Both the position numbers and the translations under genes were made by a program. The notes beneath the pieces were generated by a model that did no database searches, had not been told where the DNA came from, and saw only the letters and a list, made by a program, of their open reading frames with translations. From Clostridiaceae bacterium (lineage in GTDB: Bacteria > Bacillota > Clostridia > Oscillospirales > Acutalibacteraceae), in assembly GCA_016292575.1 (NCBI GenBank), contig JAEDIH010000076.1:1-8785 (forward strand): 8,785 nt of DNA, in the 5' to 3' direction. Of this stretch, positions 4,225 to 8,785 are shown piece by piece; position 1 is the first letter of the stretch; each line of letters starts with the position of its first letter.

Positions 4225-6639
4225 ATGCCCGTTAATTTGATATATAAAGAAATTCCGGCGGTTGCTTTGCGCGGACTTGTAATCTTTCCCGGTATGCGGC
4301 TTCATTTTGAAGTCGGACGGAAAAAGTCTATCGCCGCTTTCCGCGCCGCAGTTGCCGCGAACCAAAAAATCTTTCTGGTGACTCAAAGGAGCATTTCATA
4401 TGAGGATCCCGCTCCTGATGAGCTTTTTTCGGTTGGAGTGCTTGCAAATATCAAGCAGATTGTAAAGTCTCCGGACAGCAAGAATATCCGCGTTGTTGTT
4501 GAGGGCGTCTGCCGCGCCTCGTCTGTGGAGTATCTTTCTAACAACGAATATCTTCTTTGCAATGTCAGGGAACGCCGTTCTTTTGCCGTTAAGCCGGAGG
4601 ATAAGGACTATGCCGACGCGCTGATGCGGAAAACCAAGGATATTTTTGAAGAATATATTGACGTTACCGCAAAGCTTGCTCAGGACGTTGCAATGGAGGT
4701 CTATATGACCGAGGATCCCTCGCATCTTGCGGACTTCATTGCAGGAAATGCGCTGACGGATTTTGAACACAGGCAGCAGCTTCTTGAAGAGCTTCACCCC
4801 TTGATAAGGCTTGAAAAGCTTTGCTCAATTCTTTCGCATGAAATTGAAATCTTCAAGATTGAAGAGGAGATTGACAAGCGCGTTCAGGAGCAGATGGACA
4901 AAAATCAGCAGGAATACTATCTGCGCGAACAGCTCAAGGCAATTTCGACCGAACTCGGCGAGGGCGAGGACGTTCTCGGCGAAACGGAAAGCTACAGAAA
5001 AAAAATCCGCTCTCTTCCGCTTCCCGCCGAGGTTTCCGAAAAGCTTTTGCGTGAATGTGACAAGCTTTCAAAAATGCAGGGCAGTTCGCCCGACGCTAAT
5101 GTCATAAGAAGCTATCTTGACGCGTGCCTTGCGCTTCCGTGGGGCGTTTACACCGAGGACTGCTTTGATTTGCAAAAAGCGCGGAAAATCCTTGATAATG
5201 AGCACTACGGAATGGAGAAAATTAAGGAACGCTTTATTGAAATGCTTGCGGTCCGCGCGCTGACGGATAAGGCGAGGGGACAGATAATCTGTCTTGTCGG
5301 CCCTCCGGGCGTCGGAAAGACCTCAATAGTCCGCTCCATTGCCGGTGCAATGAACAGGAAATATGTCAGAATGTCGCTCGGCGGCGTCCGTGACGAAGCG
5401 GAAATACGCGGCCACAGGAAGACCTATATCGGCGCAATGAGCGGACGCATTGTCAATGCTCTGACTCAGGCCAAGTCTTTCAACCCAATCATTCTTCTCG
5501 ATGAAATAGATAAGCTTTCAAACGATTACAAGGGCGATCCCTCCTCGGCGCTGCTTGAAGCCCTCGATCCGGAGCAGAACAATTCCTTCCGCGATCATTA
5601 TATTGAGTTTCCCGTTGATTTAAGCCGCGTAATTTTTATCACGACGGCCAATGACAGCAGCACAATACCGGCGCCGCTTCTTGACCGAATGGAGGTTATC
5701 GAGCTTTCAAGCTATACCTCGCAGGAAAAGCTTGTTATAGCTAAGCGCCATCTTGTTAAAAAACAGCGTGAAATGCACGGGCTTAAAGGTTCTGATATCC
5801 GCTTTACCGACAGTGCGCTTTCGCTCCTCATCGACGGCTATACACGCGAAGCCGGCGTAAGAAGACTCGAGCAGCTTATCGGTTCTGTTTGCAGAAAAAG
5901 CGCGGTCATGATTTCCGACGGGGAAGCAAAGCGCGTGACCGTTAACAATGCAATGGTTGAAAAAATGCTCGGCCCCGTAAAATTCAAGCCCGAAGCGCTT
6001 TCAAAAACAGACCTTGTGGGCGTTGTCAACGGCCTTGCATGGACCGCTGTCGGAGGCGAGCTTTTGCAGGTTGAAGCCGTTGTTATGGACGGCAGCGGAA
6101 AGCTTGAGCTGACCGGAAACCTCGGCGAGGTTATGAAAGAATCTGCAAAGGCGGCGCACAGCTATCTTCGCTCTGTTGCAAAAACCTATGATATTCCCGA
6201 TGACCTGTTCAAAACAAAGGATATTCATATCCATGTTCCGCAGGGCGCTGTCCCGAAGGACGGCCCCTCCGCAGGCGTGACGATTGCAACGGCACTGCTT
6301 TCCGCGCTGACGGGAAGAAAGGTCAGGCAAAGCGTTGCCATGACCGGAGAAATCTCCCTGACCGGCAGAGTGATGCCGATAGGCGGCCTGCGTGAAAAGA
6401 CCATGGCGGCATACAAAAATGGCATTAAAAAGGTTATTATTCCGGTCGATAACGAAAGCGATCTTTATGAGGTTGAGCAGGTTGTGAAGGACAACGTTGA
6501 GTTTGTCACCGCGCAAAGGCTTGAAGATGTTTTTGAAGCCGCCCTCGCGGATGAGGCGACAAAGAAGCTTGACCTCAAGCACAATGCGTCATTCAAGGTT
6601 GAGCAGAAAAAATCCAAGGGCGATAATATCGCGCAATAA
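4225..6639 (+). CDS. lon: ATP-dependent protease La (LonA)
   Basis: An 804-residue, full-length LonA serine protease, which forms a cytoplasmic hexamer that unfolds and degrades damaged and regulatory proteins. The N-terminal substrate-binding domain begins with the LRGLVIFPG motif (residues 15-23). A charged helical region (about 200-260, EEEIDKRVQEQMDKNQQEYYLREQLKAI) follows. The AAA+ module has Walker A GPPGVGKT (359-366), Walker B LLDEID with Asp426 and Glu427, and the sensor/arginine-finger stretch TTANDSSTIPAPLLDRME. The protease domain starts near GVVNGLAWT (599-607), with catalytic Ser682 in DGPSAG and Lys725 in GGLREK. The 43-residue Ser-Lys spacing equals that of E. coli Lon (679/722). 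The tail after about 780 is lysine-rich. All catalytic parts are intact. It has its own promoter and is followed by engB, as in Bacillus subtilis. Confidence 0.98.
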   Translation: MPVNLIYKEIPAVALRGLVIFPGMRLHFEVGRKKSIAAFRAAVAANQKIFLVTQRSISYEDPAPDELFSVGVLANIKQIVKSPDSKNIRVVVEGVCRASSVEYLSNNEYLLCNVRERRSFAVKPEDKDYADALMRKTKDIFEEYIDVTAKLAQDVAMEVYMTEDPSHLADFIAGNALTDFEHRQQLLEELHPLIRLEKLCSILSHEIEIFKIEEEIDKRVQEQMDKNQQEYYLREQLKAISTELGEGEDVLGETESYRKKIRSLPLPAEVSEKLLRECDKLSKMQGSSPDANVIRSYLDACLALPWGVYTEDCFDLQKARKILDNEHYGMEKIKERFIEMLAVRALTDKARGQIICLVGPPGVGKTSIVRSIAGAMNRKYVRMSLGGVRDEAEIRGHRKTYIGAMSGRIVNALTQAKSFNPIILLDEIDKLSNDYKGDPSSALLEALDPEQNNSFRDHYIEFPVDLSRVIFITTANDSSTIPAPLLDRMEVIELSSYTSQEKLVIAKRHLVKKQREMHGLKGSDIRFTDSALSLLIDGYTREAGVRRLEQLIGSVCRKSAVMISDGEAKRVTVNNAMVEKMLGPVKFKPEALSKTDLVGVVNGLAWTAVGGELLQVEAVVMDGSGKLELTGNLGEVMKESAKAAHSYLRSVAKTYDIPDDLFKTKDIHIHVPQGAVPKDGPSAGVTIATALLSALTGRKVRQSVAMTGEISLTGRVMPIGGLREKTMAAYKNGIKKVIIPVDNESDLYEVEQVVKDNVEFVTAQRLEDVFEAALADEATKKLDLKHNASFKVEQKKSKGDNIAQ

Positions 6640-6647
6640 AGTCTGCC

Positions 6648-6676
6648 GACCGCTTTTTAGAACTCGTACTGCGGTC
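6648..6676 (+). other. Inverted repeat between lon and engB
   Basis: GACCGC (6648-6653) and GCGGTC (6671-6676) can pair around a 17-base loop that begins with TTTTT. It lies just upstream of the engB ribosome binding site within the 57-base intercistronic gap. The run of Ts is inside the loop rather than after the stem, so it is not a normal intrinsic terminator. It may affect mRNA processing or be incidental. Confidence 0.3.
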
Positions 6677-6696
6677 TGCTGAGGAAAAGGTGTTTT

Positions 6697-7281
6697 ATGA
6701 AATTTGACAACGCGACTTTTGAAGCCGCTTTCGGTGTTTCCGGGCAGCTTTTGGAATCAACGGTGCCGGAGATTGCCTTCTCCGGTCGCTCAAACGTCGG
6801 AAAGTCTTCGCTTCTTAACAAGATACTCGGAAGAAAAGCACTTGCAAGGGTCAGTTCCGTTCCGGGAAAGACCGTGACTGTTAATTTTTTCAGGCTTGAG
6901 TCCTGCCGTTTTGTCGATCTTCCCGGCTACGGCTACGCCAAGGTTCCGCAAAGCGAAAAGCTCCGCTGGGCAAAGCTTATGGAGGAGTATTTTGACAGCG
7001 GACGGAATATAAAGCTTGTGGTTCAGCTTGTTGATATGCGGCATGAGCCGACAAAGCAGGATCTTGATATGATTAATTATATGAACGAAAAGAAGATTCC
7101 GTTTGTTGTTGCCTTAACAAAATGCGACAAGCTGAACAAGACCGAGAGGGGTAATATGCTTTTGAAAATCTGTTCGGTTCTTACCGAATACGGAAGCATC
7201 AGCGTTGTTCCGTTCTCGGCGGTAAAGGGCGACGGAGTTGATGAGCTTCGCAAACTGATTGAAAAAGCAATTTACGAATAA
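6697..7281 (+). CDS. engB: Ribosome biogenesis GTP-binding protein EngB (YsxC/YihA)
   Basis: A 194-residue TRAFAC-class GTPase with all G motifs in order: G1 GRSNVGKS (residues 30-37), the G2 region PGKTVTVNFF (56-65), G3 DLPGYG (74-79), G4 TKCD (141-144) and G5 SAVK (174-177). The PGYGYAKVP segment is typical of the EngB subfamily. These proteins act in late assembly of the 50S ribosomal subunit and are often essential. The length matches the family. The start is ATG 6697, six bases after AAAAGG. It follows lon with a 57-base gap and no convincing promoter of its own, so it is probably read from the lon transcript, the same order as lonA-ysxC in Bacillus subtilis. Confidence 0.97.
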   Translation: MKFDNATFEAAFGVSGQLLESTVPEIAFSGRSNVGKSSLLNKILGRKALARVSSVPGKTVTVNFFRLESCRFVDLPGYGYAKVPQSEKLRWAKLMEEYFDSGRNIKLVVQLVDMRHEPTKQDLDMINYMNEKKIPFVVALTKCDKLNKTERGNMLLKICSVLTEYGSISVVPFSAVKGDGVDELRKLIEKAIYE

Positions 7282-7309
7282 AAAGACGTTTATTTTTGAA
7301 GGGAAAAAT

Positions 7310-7870
7310 ATGAAAGAAACATTCACAAAACTCATGAAGAGCAATCCGATAATAGCGGCAGTCAAGGACATTGATAATCTTGAACATGCTATCCAATCAG
7401 ATTGCAGGATAATCTTCCTGCTTTGCGGCAATATTTTTAATCTGAAAGAGATTGTTGAAAAGGTTCATGAAAAGAAAAAGATTATCTTTATCCATGTTGA
7501 CCTTATTGACGGTTTTTCAAAGGACGCTACCGCACTTCGTTATATCCATGAGCAGATTGCTCCGGACGGAATAATTTCAACCAAAAATAACCAGCTCAAG
7601 GCTGCAAAGGAGCTTGGAATGTTGACCGTTCAAAGGCTGTTTATCATCGACTCGCTTTCTATCCAGACAACGGTCAAGACCTCGGCGCTCATTAAGCCGG
7701 ACGCTATTGAAATAATGCCCGGAATTATGCCGAAGATTACCAAAAAGCTCAGCGAGGTTATTGAAGTTCCGGTGATTGTCGGCGGACTTATCAGCGAAAA
7801 GGAAGACATTGAAAAGGCACTCGAAAGCGGTGCGCTCGGCGTTTCAACCTCGTCCAGAGAGCTTTGGTGA
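7310..7870 (+). CDS. Glycerol-3-phosphate responsive antiterminator GlpP family protein
   Basis: A 186-residue, soluble beta/alpha-barrel-like protein of the GlpP family. Recognisable family segments are HVDLIDG (residues 62-68), PDGIISTK (85-92), QRLFIIDS (108-115), EIMPGIMP (134-141), IVGGLI (156-161) and the C-terminal STSSRELW. In Bacillus subtilis GlpP binds glycerol-3-phosphate and the leader RNA of glp operons, preventing termination; that role is inferred here. The start is ATG 7310, six bases after AAGGG; the frame is open to 7259 inside engB, but that codon lacks a ribosome binding site and would add a tail absent from the family. It follows engB by 28 bases. No glycerol kinase, facilitator or dehydrogenase gene is nearby, so its target must be elsewhere. 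Confidence 0.9.
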   Translation: MKETFTKLMKSNPIIAAVKDIDNLEHAIQSDCRIIFLLCGNIFNLKEIVEKVHEKKKIIFIHVDLIDGFSKDATALRYIHEQIAPDGIISTKNNQLKAAKELGMLTVQRLFIIDSLSIQTTVKTSALIKPDAIEIMPGIMPKITKKLSEVIEVPVIVGGLISEKEDIEKALESGALGVSTSSRELW

Positions 7871-7919
7871 TTTTTAAGGAAGCTCCATAATTTATACTTT
7901 GATTTTAAGAGGAAAAATT

Positions 7920-8477
7920 ATGATAAATATCAGGAAATATGAGGACAAGGACAGGGATAACATGAGGAAGGTCTGCCTTGAAACCTCATCGTTTGATGTC
8001 TCAAACAAAAAAACCGCAAGGTTCATCACTCTCATGTACTGTGATTATTACATTGAGGCGGAACCGGATTCGTGCTTTGTTGCCGCCGATGAGGAGGACA
8101 ACGCTGTCGGATATCTCCTTTGCGGCAAAAATTTTGAAGAATACTATAAAGTTTTTATGGGACTCTATATGCCGGAGATACGTAAGCTTGGACTTAAATA
8201 TGTTGTCATGGCAATGGGAGAGATTACAACGCACCGCCTTTTTGCAAAAAAATATCCGGCGCATCTTCATGTTGACCTTTCCGATGTCTGCCGCCATCAG
8301 GGCGTAGGTTCGCGACTCATGAAAGAGCTCAAGAAATATCTTTCGGAAAGCGGAATCCACTCGCTCATGCTTTCGTGCGGATTCGACAATAAAAATGCTA
8401 TCCGTTTTTATGAACGCAATAATTTTAAAAAGGTTGCAAACATTTTCGGAAGCTATATAATGGCAAGCAGCTTCTGA
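7920..8477 (+). CDS. GNAT family N-acetyltransferase
   Basis: A 185-residue protein with the Gcn5-related acetyltransferase fold. The acetyl-CoA pyrophosphate-binding motif A is visible as LHVDLSDVCRHQGVGSRLM (residues 116-134), with the R-x-x-G-x-G pattern at 125-130. The last conserved motif is NKNAIRFYERNNFKKV (157-172). The N-terminus (MINIRKYEDKDRDNMRKVC) is the usual first strand and helix. It should transfer an acetyl group from acetyl-CoA to an amine; the substrate is not predictable. The start is ATG 7920, seven bases after AAGAGG; an in-frame TTG at 7899 lies upstream of that site and is rejected. It lies 49 bases after the GlpP-family gene and is probably cotranscribed, though a weak TATACT at 7893 without a good -35 is present. 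Confidence 0.92.
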   Translation: MINIRKYEDKDRDNMRKVCLETSSFDVSNKKTARFITLMYCDYYIEAEPDSCFVAADEEDNAVGYLLCGKNFEEYYKVFMGLYMPEIRKLGLKYVVMAMGEITTHRLFAKKYPAHLHVDLSDVCRHQGVGSRLMKELKKYLSESGIHSLMLSCGFDNKNAIRFYERNNFKKVANIFGSYIMASSF

Positions 8478-8503
8478 TTTGCTGCCGACTGATTTTTTGT
8501 TTT
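8462..8503 (+). terminator. Probable weak intrinsic terminator after the GNAT gene
   Basis: GGCA-A-GCAG pairs with TTTGCTGCC (8462-8470 with 8479-8486, one bulged A at 8466) around an 8-base loop. The stem overlaps the stop codon. A run of six Ts (8493-8498) and further Ts follow, but six bases separate the stem from the T-run, which weakens the call. It would end the lon-engB-GlpP-GNAT transcript. Confidence 0.45.
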
Positions 8504-8531
8504 GAATAACAGCCTTGTTTTTTGCCATACT
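8502..8531 (+). promoter_or_regulatory. Weak candidate promoter for the DUF378 gene
   Basis: TTGAAT (8502-8507) and CATACT (8526-8531) have an 18-base spacer; each matches four of six consensus bases. If used, transcription would start near 8538, inside the following inverted repeat, making that repeat an operator rather than an RNA hairpin. Confidence 0.3.
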
Positions 8532-8561
8532 ATAGCTGACGTTCGACTTTCGTCAGCTATA
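8531..8561. repeat. Perfect 11-bp inverted repeat upstream of the DUF378 gene
   Basis: TATAGCTGACG (8531-8541) and CGTCAGCTATA (8551-8561) are perfect inverted arms with a 9-base loop TTCGACTTT. The right arm ends five bases before the ribosome binding site of the next gene. There is no T-run after the stem on either strand, so it is not an intrinsic terminator. It could be a DNA operator, a 5'-leader hairpin that stabilises or gates the mRNA, or a dispersed repeat. Confidence 0.65.
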
Positions 8562-8582
8562 ACCAAAAGGAGTGGAAACAAG

Positions 8583-8785
8583 ATGTTAGACAAGATATCT
8601 TTGACGCTTACAATCATCGGAGCCATCAACTGGGGACTCATCGGTCTTTTTCAGTTTGACCTTGTTGCATGGATTTTCGGAGGTCAAAGCGCCATCATCA
8701 GCAGAATTATATACACTGTCATTGCCCTTGCCGGAATCTGGTGCATTTCTCTTCTGTTCCACGACAGAGCCGAGGCAGTTGCATC
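8583..8785 (+). CDS. DUF378 domain-containing membrane protein (partial, runs off the window)
   Basis: The 67 visible codons begin MLDKISLTLTIIGAINWGLI and continue with GLFQFDLVAWIFGG and SRIIYTVIALAGIWCISLLF. The INWGL.G.F.FDLV.WIFG signature followed by SRI.Y...ALAG identifies DUF378 (YuzA-like), small proteins with two membrane helices, here about residues 6-23 and 41-59. The function of the family is unknown. Usual members are about 70-100 residues, so only the tail is likely missing. The ribosome binding site AAGGAG is ten bases before the ATG, slightly longer than elsewhere in the window. The gene is open at the 3' window edge; this is a cut of the window, not a broken gene. Confidence 0.88.
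   Translation, partial: MLDKISLTLTIIGAINWGLIGLFQFDLVAWIFGGQSAIISRIIYTVIALAGIWCISLLFHDRAEAVA

Noticed and set aside
4208..4225. Five-codon mini-frame whose TAA overlaps the lon ATG (TAATG)
   Set aside because: It could in principle couple translation, but it has no ribosome binding site of its own and contains the lon site; such short frames arise easily by chance.
7859..7885. GAGCTT/AAGCTC 6-bp hairpin at the end of the GlpP-family gene
   Set aside because: The stem is short, the loop is 15 bases and no T-run follows, so it is neither a good terminator nor a recognisable GlpP target.
1..8785. Mobile elements, CRISPR arrays, phage or toxin-antitoxin genes
   Set aside because: No transposase, integrase, repeat-spacer array, attachment-site duplication next to the tRNA, or toxin-like small gene pair is visible.

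Overview
The window looks like a piece of chromosome from a low-to-moderate GC member of the Bacillota, most likely class Clostridia (an Oscillospirales-like gut or anaerobic lineage). The evidence is strong Shine-Dalgarno sites before every gene, sigma-A type promoters, an IreB-family regulator, a lon-engB gene pair, a GlpP-family protein and a DUF378 protein. The organism is inferred from gene families and base use only; no 16S or other species marker is present. No phage, transposon, CRISPR or plasmid gene is visible.

Layout. Positions 5-687 are read on the minus strand: an IreB-family protein, a small conserved protein of unknown function, then tRNA-Arg(CCG). Their promoter lies in a 276-base divergent intergenic region (688-963). 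That region also holds a promoter firing rightward and a small palindrome. The rightward promoter drives a tight three-gene operon (964-4065): a Gfo/Idh/MocA dehydrogenase, a metal-dependent TIM-barrel sugar isomerase/epimerase and a second Gfo/Idh/MocA dehydrogenase. The gaps are 13 and 11 bases, and each ribosome binding site touches the preceding stop codon. A 159-base control region follows (4066-4224), with a near-consensus promoter, two 20-base direct repeats, an inverted repeat at the expected transcription start and a GC-rich palindrome in the leader. It precedes lon (4225-6639), then engB, a GlpP-family antiterminator-like gene and a GNAT acetyltransferase, all on the plus strand. A weak terminator-like hairpin ends this set. 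An 11-bp perfect inverted repeat then precedes a DUF378 membrane protein that runs off the window end.

How the genes work together. The three-gene operon has the composition of an oxidise / rearrange-or-eliminate / reduce pathway acting on a sugar, polyol or glycoside. Its logic resembles the E. coli YcjS-YcjR-YcjQ 3-keto-glucoside route, but here both redox enzymes are Gfo/Idh/MocA proteins and no transporter, kinase or glycosidase lies beside them. This is the most interesting part of the window; its substrate cannot be read from sequence alone. The lon-engB pair is housekeeping (protein quality control and 50S ribosome assembly) in an order known from Bacillus. The GlpP gene is out of its usual glycerol-operon setting, so its target RNA is probably elsewhere.
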